From positions 434,001 to 498,000 of the forward strand of contig NZ_CP040695.2 of NCBI RefSeq assembly GCF_005954645.2: a DNA stretch of 64,000 nucleotides, given 5' to 3'. Positions 44,478 through 52,692 of the stretch are shown in pieces (within the stretch, counting starts at the first letter, position 1; each line of letters opens with the position of its first letter). The position numbers and the translations under genes were made by a program. This stretch comes from Nocardioides sp. S-1144 (GTDB lineage Bacteria > Actinomycetota > Actinomycetes > Propionibacteriales > Nocardioidaceae). Under the pieces are notes generated by a model that saw only the letters and a program-made list of their open reading frames with translations, was not told the origin of the DNA and ran no database searches.

Positions 44478-45503
44478 ATGGCCGAGAAGAAGGAGCGCCC
44501 CCGCGGCCGCGGACCGAGCATGGCCGACGTCGCGGCCGAGGCCGGGGTGTCGCACCAGACGGTCTCCCGGGTGCTCAACGACTCCCCGGTGGTGCGCGGC
44601 GACACGCGCGAGCGGGTGCTGGCCGCGATCGCGGCCCTGGGCTACCGCCGCAACAACGCCGCCCGGATGCTGGCGACGAACCGCTCCAGGCGCATCGGGT
44701 TCGTCGCCGCGCACCTGTCCTACTACGGGCCGAGCATGATCGCCGCCTCGATGCAGGACGCCGTCCACGAGGCCGGCTACGAGATCTCGCTGGTCGGCCT
44801 GTCGGACCTCACCGACCACGGTCTCCAGGTCGCCGTCGACCGGCTGCTCGACCAGGCCGTCGAGGCGGTCGTGATCGCGGTGGCCCACGACGCCGCCCTG
44901 GAGGGCGTGCGCGCGCTGGACCTGCCGATCCCGGTCGTGCTCACCCAGGGTGTCGGCCCCGACGAGCGCCTCGCGGCCGGGATCGACCAGCGCGCCGGCG
45001 CGATGGCGGCGACGTCGCACCTGCTCGACCTCGGCCACCGCCGCGTGGCGCACGTGACCGGCCCGCTCGACTGGGTCGAGGCCCAGCAGCGTCGCGACGG
45101 CTGGCGCGCCGCCCACGAGGAGCGCGGGCTGCTGCCGGGTCCGGAGGTGCCGGGCGACTGGACCCCGCCGAGCGGTCACGAGGCCGGGCGGCGCATCGCC
45201 GCCGACCACGACGTGACCGCGGTCTTCGTCGGCAACGACGCCATGGCCCTCGGCGTGCTCACCGCCCTGCACGAGCAGGGCCGGCGGGTGCCCGACGACG
45301 TCAGCGTGGTCGGGTTCGACGACGTGCCGGAGGCGGCGTACTTCTGGCCGGCGCTGACCACCGTGCGCCAGGAGTTCTCAACCCTCGGCCGGCGCGCGGT
45401 CCACCTCGCCCTCGGCGCCATCGACGGCACGTCGGAGGCGCTCGAGCTCGTGGCGCCCGACCTCGTCGTGCGCCGCTCGACGGCCGCGCCGCGGGACCAC
45501 TGA
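44478..45503 (+). CDS. LacI-family transcriptional regulator (first of two)
   Basis: The 341-residue repressor starts at ATG 44478. Its HTH (about 15-60) has MADVAAEAGVSHQTVSRVLN. The recognition-helix residues SHQTVSRV are identical to those of the second LacI at 51652, which suggests overlapping operator use. The periplasmic-binding-like ligand domain (about 70-335) contains HLLDLGHRRVAHVTGP and VSVVGFDDVPEAAYF. It is divergent from the epimerase and 28 bases upstream of the aldose epimerase gene, whose promoter carries a LacI-type operator. The inducer is presumably L-arabinose or a derivative. Confidence 0.92.
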   Translation: MAEKKERPRGRGPSMADVAAEAGVSHQTVSRVLNDSPVVRGDTRERVLAAIAALGYRRNNAARMLATNRSRRIGFVAAHLSYYGPSMIAASMQDAVHEAGYEISLVGLSDLTDHGLQVAVDRLLDQAVEAVVIAVAHDAALEGVRALDLPIPVVLTQGVGPDERLAAGIDQRAGAMAATSHLLDLGHRRVAHVTGPLDWVEAQQRRDGWRAAHEERGLLPGPEVPGDWTPPSGHEAGRRIAADHDVTAVFVGNDAMALGVLTALHEQGRRVPDDVSVVGFDDVPEAAYFWPALTTVRQEFSTLGRRAVHLALGAIDGTSEALELVAPDLVVRRSTAAPRDH

Positions 45504-45514
45504 GGCCGCGCTGA

Positions 45515-45528
45515 TGTTAACGTTCACA
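45515..45528. promoter_or_regulatory. LacI-family operator upstream of the aldose 1-epimerase
   Basis: TGTTAACGTTCACA is an imperfect palindrome with the central CpG typical of LacI-family sites. It ends 2 bases before the GTG start at 45531, so it must overlap the transcription start of this gene. Confidence 0.75.
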
Positions 45529-45530
45529 CG

Positions 45531-46580
45531 GTGAGCGTCTCCGTCTTCGACCGGTTGCCCGACGGACGTGAGGTCCACCTGGTGGAGCTCGGCGCCGCGC
45601 CCGGACCGGTGCTCCGGCTCCTGACCCTGGGCGCCACCGTGCACGACCTCGAGGTCACCGGCGGGGACGGCACCCGACGCCACGTGGCCCTCGGGCACGC
45701 CACCTCGGCCGACTACCTGGCCTCCGGCGACTACGTCGGCGCCACGGTCGGCCGCTACGCCAACCGGGTGCGCGACGGCCACCTCCCGCTGGCCGGCGTC
45801 GAGCACCGGCTCGGCACCCACGACCGTGGCCACCACCTGCACGGCGGCCCCGACGGATTCGACCGGAGGTTGTGGACGCTGCTCGACGAGGACGGCGCCA
45901 CCGCCCGCCTCCGCCTCGTCAGCCCGGACGGCGACCAGGGCTACCCGGGCGAGCTGACGGCGGAGGTCACCTTCGCGGTCGACGCCGACGCGGTGCGCAT
46001 CGACCTCGCCGCCACCACCGACGCGACGACCGTGGTCAACCTGACCCAGCACGTCTACCTCAACCTCGACGGGCGCGACGCCGGCACAGTCGATGGCCAC
46101 CTGCTGCAGGTGCCGGCGGCGTCCTACACCCCGGTCGACGCGGAGGGGATCCCGCTCGGGGCGCACGCGGCGGTCGAGGGCACGCCGTTCGACCTGCGCC
46201 GCCCGACCCGGATCGGGTCGGCGGTCCGGCGCGCGCACCCGCAGGTGCTCGACGCGCGCGGGCTCGACCACAACCTGGTGCTCGACTCCCCGTGGGACGA
46301 CGACGGGCTGCGCACGGCCTGCGTGCTGACGTCGCCCGCGACCCGGACCGCGCTGACCCTGCGCTGCGACCAGCCCGGGCTGCAGGTCTACACCGGCAAC
46401 TTCCTCGACGGCACCCGCGGGTCGGTCGACGGCGGGCTCTACCGGCAGGGCGACGGCGTCGCGCTCGAGCCCCAGCTCTTCCCCGACTCGCCGCACCACC
46501 CGGAGTGGCCCAGCGCCCGGCTGGAGCCGGGGGAGCGCTACACGGCTCGGCACGAGTGGCGCTTCAGCGCGGTGCGCTGA
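45531..46580 (+). CDS. Aldose 1-epimerase (mutarotase)
   Basis: The 349-residue galactose-mutarotase-like protein has GATVGRYANRV, HLHGGPDGFDRR with the substrate-binding His, NLTQHVYLNL with the catalytic acid His, and ALEPQLFPDSP with the catalytic base Glu. It interconverts alpha and beta anomers of a free aldose, here probably L-arabinose. The start is GTG 45531, almost abutting the operator, so the transcript is probably leaderless. It is upstream of the transporter operon but separated from it by two operators and a promoter region. Confidence 0.9.
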   Translation: MSVSVFDRLPDGREVHLVELGAAPGPVLRLLTLGATVHDLEVTGGDGTRRHVALGHATSADYLASGDYVGATVGRYANRVRDGHLPLAGVEHRLGTHDRGHHLHGGPDGFDRRLWTLLDEDGATARLRLVSPDGDQGYPGELTAEVTFAVDADAVRIDLAATTDATTVVNLTQHVYLNLDGRDAGTVDGHLLQVPAASYTPVDAEGIPLGAHAAVEGTPFDLRRPTRIGSAVRRAHPQVLDARGLDHNLVLDSPWDDDGLRTACVLTSPATRTALTLRCDQPGLQVYTGNFLDGTRGSVDGGLYRQGDGVALEPQLFPDSPHHPEWPSARLEPGERYTARHEWRFSAVR

Positions 46581-46644
46581 CCGGTCACCGCGACGCGAGG
46601 ACGCCCGTCGGCGGGCCTTGGAACGATCCACTCCATCCTCTCGG

Positions 46645-46658
46645 AGTGAGCGTTCACA
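46645..46658. promoter_or_regulatory. LacI-family operator (distal) of the transporter-ara operon
   Basis: AGTGAGCGTTCACA, a palindrome of the same type as the operator at 45515, lies 43 bases upstream of the next copy (centre to centre 56 bp, about five helical turns). Confidence 0.65.
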
Positions 46659-46700
46659 TTTGTCCGGATCAATCCCGGCAGGGGGGTTGACGCGCGCCGA

Positions 46701-46714
46701 TGTTAGCGCTCACA
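46701..46714. promoter_or_regulatory. LacI-family operator (proximal) of the transporter-ara operon
   Basis: TGTTAGCGCTCACA, same type as at 45515 and 46645. A TTGACG -35-like box at 46687-46692 is just upstream, so a bound repressor would cover the promoter. Confidence 0.7.
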
Positions 46715-46773
46715 CTCACTGCAGTGACAGCGGTCACAGGGCGCGGACGCCCACCGGACACGGAGGAACAACA

Positions 46774-47778
46774 GTGATCAAGAAGACTCTGGTCGCGCTC
46801 AGCGCGATCGCCCTGAGCGCCGGCACCCTGTCAGCCTGCGGCAGCGACGGGGGCGGCGATGCCGCCGCCGACGGCGGCGGCTCCGACGACACGATCACCA
46901 TGGGCTTCGCCCAGGTCGGCGCCGAGAGCGGGTGGCGCACCGCCAACACCAAGAACATCCAGGAGGCCGCGGCCGAGGCCGGCGTCGACCTGAAGTTCTC
47001 CGACGCCCAGCAGAAGCAGGAGAACCAGATCAAGGCGATCCGCTCCTACATCCAGCAGAAGGTCGACGTGATCGCCTTCAGCCCGGTCGTCGAGACCGGG
47101 TGGGACGCCGTCCTCCAGGAGGCCAAGCGCGCCAACATCCCGGTGATCCTGACCGACCGTGCGGTCGACTCCGAGGACACCTCGCTCTACAAGACCTTCC
47201 TCGGCTCGGACTTCGTCGAGGAGGGCAAGAAGGCCGGCCAGTGGCTGGTCGACAACGCCGCCGACGCCGACGTCGACGGTGACGGCGACATCAACGTCGT
47301 CGAGCTCCAGGGCACCACCGGCGCCGCGCCGGCCATCGACCGCAAGGAGGGGTTCGAGGAGGTCATCGCCGCCAACGGCGAGATCTCCATCAGCCAGTCG
47401 CAGACCGGCGACTTCACCCGCGACGGCGGCAAGCAGGTGATGGAGGCGTTCCTGCAGTCCGAGGACGACATCGACGTGGTCTTCGCCCACAACGACGACA
47501 TGGGTCTCGGCGCGATCGAGGCGATCGAGGCGGCCGGGCTCGTGCCCGGCGAGGACGTCAAGATCATCACCATCGACGCCGTCAAGGACGGGATGACCGC
47601 GCTCTCCGAGGGCAAGATCAACTTCATCGTCGAGTGCTCGCCGCTCCTCGGGCCGCAGCTGATGGACCTCGCCGAGAAGGTCCTCGCCGGCGAGGAGGTC
47701 CCGACCCGCGTCGTGACCGAGGAGACCACCTTCACCCCGGAGCAGGCCGCCGAGGTCCTGGCCGAGCGCCAGTACTAG
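46774..47778 (+). CDS. YtfQ-type sugar ABC transporter substrate-binding lipoprotein
   Basis: The 334-residue protein starts at GTG 46774 with GGAGGA nearby. A lipobox (LSAC) gives lipid-anchored Cys22. The mature part matches the YtfQ galactofuranose-binding family: GFAQVGAESGWRTANTKN, FSDAQQKQENQIKAIRSY, AFSPVVETGWDAVLQEAK, ILTDRAVD and SDFVEEGKKAG. Family members bind furanose forms. Beside araBDA the ligand is most likely L-arabinofuranose or L-arabinose. It heads an operon reaching araA. Confidence 0.9.
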   Translation: MIKKTLVALSAIALSAGTLSACGSDGGGDAAADGGGSDDTITMGFAQVGAESGWRTANTKNIQEAAAEAGVDLKFSDAQQKQENQIKAIRSYIQQKVDVIAFSPVVETGWDAVLQEAKRANIPVILTDRAVDSEDTSLYKTFLGSDFVEEGKKAGQWLVDNAADADVDGDGDINVVELQGTTGAAPAIDRKEGFEEVIAANGEISISQSQTGDFTRDGGKQVMEAFLQSEDDIDVVFAHNDDMGLGAIEAIEAAGLVPGEDVKIITIDAVKDGMTALSEGKINFIVECSPLLGPQLMDLAEKVLAGEEVPTRVVTEETTFTPEQAAEVLAERQY

Positions 47779-47789
47779 GCCCCAGCACG

Positions 47790-47826
47790 CCGCGGGTCCG
47801 ACCGGCCACCCCGGTCGGACCCGCGG
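47790..47826 (+). terminator. Strong hairpin between binding-protein and ATPase genes
   Basis: A perfect 16-bp stem (47790-47805 with 47811-47826) and a 5-base loop, 11 bases after the stop codon. Such hairpins attenuate or stabilise mRNA so that the binding protein exceeds the membrane complex. Confidence 0.75.
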
Positions 47827-47884
47827 CGGTCCCGTCCACCCCGACCCAGCGGGCAGCCACACCTGCCCGCCCCGGAGGCACCAG

Positions 47885-49531
47885 ATGACGCAGACCGACG
47901 CGACCCAGACGGTCGGGCTCGGCAAGGCCGGCCCCGTCCCCGACGCGGCGCACGGCACGCCCGTGGTCGAGATGCGCGACATCTCGATCACCTTCGGCTC
48001 GGTCGCCGCGCTGTCGGGGGTGGGCCTCCGGCTCCTGCCGGGCGAGGTGCACGCCCTGATGGGGGAGAACGGCGCCGGCAAGTCGACGCTGATCAAGGCC
48101 CTCACCGGCGTCTACGCCACCGACTCCGGCACCGTGCTGGTCGACGGCGAGGAGCAGGAGTTCTCGACGCCGGCCGCCGCCCAGGCCGCCGGCATCAGCA
48201 CGGTCTACCAGGAGGTCAACCTGGTGCCCAACCTGACCGTCGCCGAGAACATGATGCTCGGTCGGGAGCCCCGCTGGCTCGGCATGATCAACCACCGCGC
48301 CATGAACCGGCGCGCCGCCGACACGCTCCAGCGGCTCGGCATCGACGTCGACCCGCGGTCCACGCTCGGCAGCCACCCCATCGCCGTCCAGCAGCTGGTC
48401 GCGATCGCGCGGGCCGTCGACGTGCAGGCCCGCGTGCTGATCCTCGACGAGCCGACCTCGAGCCTCGACGCCGACGAGGTGGCCAAGCTCTTCGACGTCA
48501 TGCGTCACCTGCGCGACAAGGGGACCGCCATCGTCTTCGTGTCCCACTTCCTCGACCAGGTCTACGAGATCGCCGACCGAATGACGATCCTGCGCAACGG
48601 GCGGCTGGTCGAGGAGCGGACGGTCGCCGAGACCACCCAGCTCCAGCTGGTGCAGCTGATGATCGGCCGCGACCTGGCCGTCCTCGACCGGCTCGAGCGG
48701 ACCGCCGCGGCGCCGACCGCCGACCGGACGCCGCTGCTCCGCGCCGTCGGGCTCGGCCGCAAGGGCTCGCTCGAGGCGACCGACCTCGAGGTCTTCGACG
48801 GGGAGGTCATCGGCGTCGCCGGCCTCCTCGGCTCCGGTCGCACCGAGCTCGCGCGCCTGCTCTTCGGGGCCGACAGCGCCGACGAGGGGACGATCGAGGT
48901 GCGCTCGACGCGCCGCCGGCTCCGCAGCCCGCGCCACGCGATCGACCGCAGGATCGCCTTCGCCAGCGAGGACCGCAAGGGCGAGGGGGTGATCGCCGAC
49001 CTGAGCGTCGCCGACAACATGCTGCTCGCCCTGCAGGCCTCGCGCGGCTGGATGCGGCCCATCCCCCCGGCGGTGCGCACCCGCCTGGTCGAGGAGTACG
49101 TCAAGGCCCTCGACATCCGCCCGGCCGACCCCCACGCCCTGATGCGCAACCTCTCCGGCGGCAACCAGCAGAAGGTGCTCCTGGCCCGCTGGCTGATCAC
49201 CGAGCCGGAGCTGCTGATCCTCGACGAGCCCACCCGGGGGATCGACATCGGGGCCAAGACCCAGATCCAGGCGCTCGTCGCCGACCTCGCCGCCCGCGGG
49301 ATGTCGGTGGTCTTCATCTCCGCCGAGCTCGAGGAGGTGCTGCGCCTCTCCGACCGCCTGGTCGTGATGCGCGACCGCCGCAAGATCGCCGAGCGGCCCA
49401 ACCGCGACCTCACCGTGAGCGACGTCCTGGAGGTCATCGCCGGCGAGGCCCGCCCCGAGGGCGCCGTCCCCGACACCGCCGACACCGCCGACCACCCCGA
49501 CCACGCCGAGACGGAGGCCCGCCGTGGCTGA
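47885..49531 (+). CDS. YtfR-type sugar ABC transporter ATP-binding protein (two ATPase domains)
   Basis: The 548-residue protein has two nucleotide-binding domains, as in carbohydrate-uptake-2 importers. The N-terminal domain has Walker A GENGAGKST and Walker B ILILDEPTSSLD. The C-terminal one has a degenerate Walker A (GLLGSGRTE), the LSGGNQQKV signature and LLILDEPTRGID. N-terminal VEMRDISITFG begins the fold. It drives the sugar importer with the two permeases encoded next. The ATG start 47885 has CCGGAGG upstream. Confidence 0.95.
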   Translation: MTQTDATQTVGLGKAGPVPDAAHGTPVVEMRDISITFGSVAALSGVGLRLLPGEVHALMGENGAGKSTLIKALTGVYATDSGTVLVDGEEQEFSTPAAAQAAGISTVYQEVNLVPNLTVAENMMLGREPRWLGMINHRAMNRRAADTLQRLGIDVDPRSTLGSHPIAVQQLVAIARAVDVQARVLILDEPTSSLDADEVAKLFDVMRHLRDKGTAIVFVSHFLDQVYEIADRMTILRNGRLVEERTVAETTQLQLVQLMIGRDLAVLDRLERTAAAPTADRTPLLRAVGLGRKGSLEATDLEVFDGEVIGVAGLLGSGRTELARLLFGADSADEGTIEVRSTRRRLRSPRHAIDRRIAFASEDRKGEGVIADLSVADNMLLALQASRGWMRPIPPAVRTRLVEEYVKALDIRPADPHALMRNLSGGNQQKVLLARWLITEPELLILDEPTRGIDIGAKTQIQALVADLAARGMSVVFISAELEEVLRLSDRLVVMRDRRKIAERPNRDLTVSDVLEVIAGEARPEGAVPDTADTADHPDHAETEARRG

Positions 49532-50624
49532 CACCCTCCCCACGCTGCCCGGGACGACGACCGAGCCGGCCCCGGCTCCGGCCGCGACCCGCCCCACGAC
49601 CCTGTCCCGGGTGCTGGCCCACCCGCTGGTCTGGCCGGTGCTCGCGCTCGTCGTCCTGCTGGTGGTCAACGTCGTCGCGAACCCCTCCTTCCTCGAGGTG
49701 CGCCTCCAGGACGGCCACCTGTTCGGCAGCCTCGTCGACATCGTGCGCAACAGCGCCCCGATCCTGCTCGTGGCCACCGGGATGACGCTGGTGATCGCCA
49801 CCCGCGGCATCGACCTCTCGGTCGGCGCGATCGCGGCGATCGCCGCGGCGATCGCCTGCACGCAGATCTTCGACAGCGCCGCGCAGGGCGGCGTCGGCAC
49901 CGCGGTCCTCGCCTGCACCACCGCGCTCGCGGTCTGCGTGGCGCTGGGCCTCTGGAACGGCTTCCTGGTGTCGGTGCTCGGCATCCAGCCGATCATCGCG
50001 ACGCTCGTGCTCATGGTCGCCGGGCGCGGGCTGGCCATGCTGGTGACCGACGGCCAGATCACCACCGTCACCAACGACACGTTCAGCGCCCTGGCCTCGG
50101 GCTTCTTCCTCACCCTCCCGATCGCCTTCATCATCGCCGTGGGCGTCTACGCGCTCACCGCCCTCCTCACCCGGCGCTCGGCGCTGGGCATGCTCATCGA
50201 GGCGGTCGGGATCAACCCGGAGGCGAGCCGCCTGGCCGGCGTCCGGGCCCGGACGATCATCTGGACCGTCTACGTCTTCTCCGGGCTGTGCGCCGGTGTC
50301 GCGGGCCTGGTCGTGGCCGCCAACACCAACTCGGTCAACGCCAACAGCCTGGGCCTGTGGATCGAGCTCGACGCGATCCTCGCCGTCGTCATCGGCGGCA
50401 CCTCGCTGGCCGGGGGCCGGTTCTCGCTCACCGGCACCCTCGTGGGCGCGCTGTTCATCGCGACGCTGGCCCGCACGATCCCCAACATCGGGATCCCCGT
50501 GGAGGCCAACTACCTGTTCAAGGCCCTGGTCGTCGTCCTGGTCTGCCTGCTCCAGTCGCCCCGCGCCCGGGCGGCCCTCCGCTCGCGCCTGACCGTCCGC
50601 TCCTCGAAGGGAGCCACCGCATGA
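49524..50624 (+). CDS. YtfT-type sugar ABC transporter permease
   Basis: The 366-residue permease starts at GTG 49524 with GGAGG upstream, overlapping the ATPase gene by 8 bases. It has about ten hydrophobic helices after a Thr/Pro-rich N-terminus. The BPD-transp-2 motif is NSAPILLVATGMTLVIATRG followed by IDLSVGAIAAIAA, and AVVIGGTSLAGGRFSLTG follows near the C-terminus. It forms the channel with the product of the next gene. Confidence 0.93.
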   Translation: MADTLPTLPGTTTEPAPAPAATRPTTLSRVLAHPLVWPVLALVVLLVVNVVANPSFLEVRLQDGHLFGSLVDIVRNSAPILLVATGMTLVIATRGIDLSVGAIAAIAAAIACTQIFDSAAQGGVGTAVLACTTALAVCVALGLWNGFLVSVLGIQPIIATLVLMVAGRGLAMLVTDGQITTVTNDTFSALASGFFLTLPIAFIIAVGVYALTALLTRRSALGMLIEAVGINPEASRLAGVRARTIIWTVYVFSGLCAGVAGLVVAANTNSVNANSLGLWIELDAILAVVIGGTSLAGGRFSLTGTLVGALFIATLARTIPNIGIPVEANYLFKALVVVLVCLLQSPRARAALRSRLTVRSSKGATA

Positions 50625-51655
50625 GCACCGCCACGGCCCGGACCACCCCCGGCACCGCCGGCGCGGGCAGCCGCCCCACCGCGTGGGACCGCGTGCGCAC
50701 CTACACCCCGGCCTCCCAGTACCTGCCGGTCATCGCCACCACCGCCCTGTTCCTCGGCATGTTCGGCGTCGGGGGCGCCCGCTACGACGGCTTCACCGAC
50801 CCCCAGGTGTTCCTGAGCCTGCTGCTCGACAACAGCTTCCTGATCGTGCTGGCCGTCGGGATGACCTTCGTCATCCTCACCGGCGGCATCGACCTGTCGG
50901 TGGGGTCCAACCTGGCGCTCTCGACGGTCATCGCGGCCAAGACCCTCGAGATGGGGTGGTCGCCGTACCTCACCGTCGCGACCGTGCTGATGGTCGGGAC
51001 GACGCTCGGCATCGCGATGGGCCTGCTGATCCACTACTTCGACATCCAGCCCTTCATCGCCACCCTCGCCGGGATGTTCCTGGCGCGCGGGCTCTGCTAC
51101 CTCATCAGCGTCGACTCGATCCCGATCGCCGACGAGACCTTCCAGTCCTGGGCGTTCAGCACCACCACGCTGCCCGGGGGCTACTACCTCGGCCGCACCG
51201 CGATCGTCGCGGTCGCCACCGTCGCGGTCGCGGCCTTCGTGCTGGCCCGCACCCGGTTCGGGCGCACGGTCTACGCGATCGGCGGCAACGAGTCCTCCGC
51301 CCTCCTGATGGGCCTGCGGGTCGGGTTCACCAAGGTCGGCGTCTACGCCATCAGCGGGTTCTGCGCCGCCTTCGGCGGCATCCTCTTCTCGCTCTACACG
51401 CTCTCGGGCTACTCGCTCAACGCCGTGGGCATGGAGCTCGACGCGATCGCCGCCGTGGTCATCGGCGGCACCCTGCTCACCGGCGGGCGGGGCTTCGTGG
51501 TCGGCTCCTTCGTCGGGGTGCTGGTCCTGGGCGTGATCCAGACCTTCATCTCCTTCGACGGCACCCTCAGCTCCTGGTGGACCCGGATCAGCATCGGGGT
51601 GCTAGTGCTCGTCTTCGTCGTCGTCCAGCGCCTCATGACCCGGCGGGCGTCGTGA
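50621..51655 (+). CDS. YjfF-type sugar ABC transporter permease
   Basis: The 344-residue second permease overlaps the first by 4 bases (start ATG 50621). It has the same BPD-transp-2 elements (VGMTFVILTGGIDLSVGSN, VVIGGTLLTGGRGFVVG) and a cytoplasmic EAA-like loop (AIGGNESSALLMGLRV). Two different permeases with one fused ATPase is the YtfQRT-YjfF arrangement. Confidence 0.93.
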   Translation: MSTATARTTPGTAGAGSRPTAWDRVRTYTPASQYLPVIATTALFLGMFGVGGARYDGFTDPQVFLSLLLDNSFLIVLAVGMTFVILTGGIDLSVGSNLALSTVIAAKTLEMGWSPYLTVATVLMVGTTLGIAMGLLIHYFDIQPFIATLAGMFLARGLCYLISVDSIPIADETFQSWAFSTTTLPGGYYLGRTAIVAVATVAVAAFVLARTRFGRTVYAIGGNESSALLMGLRVGFTKVGVYAISGFCAAFGGILFSLYTLSGYSLNAVGMELDAIAAVVIGGTLLTGGRGFVVGSFVGVLVLGVIQTFISFDGTLSSWWTRISIGVLVLVFVVVQRLMTRRAS

Positions 51656-52692
51656 CCTCCCAGCGCGCCGAGCTGCGCACCCCGGTCATGGCCGACGTCG
51701 CCCGGCTGGCCGGCGTCTCGCACCAGACCGTCTCGCGGGTCGTCAACGGCCGGACCAACCTGCGCCCGGAGACCCGCGACCGCGTCGAGCAGGCCATCCG
51801 ACAGCTCGGCTACCGCCCCAACACCGCCGCCCGCGCCCTGGTCACCAAGCGCTCGGCGACCATCGGCGTGATCGGGTCCAAGAGCGGCTACTGGGGCCCG
51901 AGCACCGTGCACCGCACGATCCAGGCCGCCGGCCGCGAGGCCGGCTACTTCGTCAGCTCCGCCAACCTCCAGGACCTCACCCGCGACGAGCTCGTCGACG
52001 CGATCAGCCACCTGCGCGACCAGAGCGTCGAGGGGATCGTGCTGATCGCCGCGACCGACGAGGCCCTCGACGTCGCCCGCGCCCAGGAGGACCTCGGGAT
52101 CCCCGTCGTGGTCGTCGAGGGCGACCGACACCAGACGCGGTGGACCGTCGGCGTCGACCAGTGCGAGGGCGCCGTCCTGGGCACCCGGCACCTGCTCGAC
52201 CTCGGGCACACCGACGTCGTCCACCTCTCCGGTCCGCCGTCCTGGACCGAGGCCCGGGCCCGGCTGCTCGGCTACCAGACCGCGATGTACGCCGCCGGTC
52301 TCCGCCCGGCGCCGCACGTCACCGGCGACTGGTCGGCGCGCAGCGGGTACGCCGCGGGGCTGGAGATCGCGCGGCGTCGCGACGTCACGGCCGCGTTCTG
52401 CGCCAACGACCAGATGGCCCTGGGCCTGCTGCGTGCCCTGCACGAGGCCGGACGCCGGGTGCCCCACGACGTCAGCGTCGTCGGCTTCGACGACATCCCG
52501 GAGGCCGCCTACCTCATCCCGCCGCTCACCACGGTGCGCCAGGACTTCGGCGCCGTCGGCCGGCGGGCCATCGAGATCCTCCAGTGCGCGATCCGGGGCG
52601 ACAGCGACGACGTCGTCCCCGACCGCCTCATCGCCCCCGAGCTCGTCGTCCGGGCCAGCTCGGCCGCCCTCCCGGAAGGAACCCCCTCGTGA
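51652..52692 (+). CDS. LacI-family transcriptional regulator (second of two), within the ara operon
   Basis: The 346-residue repressor starts at GTG 51652, overlapping the permease stop. Its HTH (about 12-58) is MADVARLAGVSHQTVSRVVN, with the same SHQTVSRV recognition helix as the LacI at 44478. The ligand domain has HLLDLGHTDVVHLSGPP and VSVVGFDDIPEAAYL. It is inside the operon it presumably represses, between the permease and araB. It is therefore made in proportion to the transporter, a negative feedback arrangement. The inducer is likely L-arabinose. Confidence 0.93.
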   Translation: MTSQRAELRTPVMADVARLAGVSHQTVSRVVNGRTNLRPETRDRVEQAIRQLGYRPNTAARALVTKRSATIGVIGSKSGYWGPSTVHRTIQAAGREAGYFVSSANLQDLTRDELVDAISHLRDQSVEGIVLIAATDEALDVARAQEDLGIPVVVVEGDRHQTRWTVGVDQCEGAVLGTRHLLDLGHTDVVHLSGPPSWTEARARLLGYQTAMYAAGLRPAPHVTGDWSARSGYAAGLEIARRRDVTAAFCANDQMALGLLRALHEAGRRVPHDVSVVGFDDIPEAAYLIPPLTTVRQDFGAVGRRAIEILQCAIRGDSDDVVPDRLIAPELVVRASSAALPEGTPS

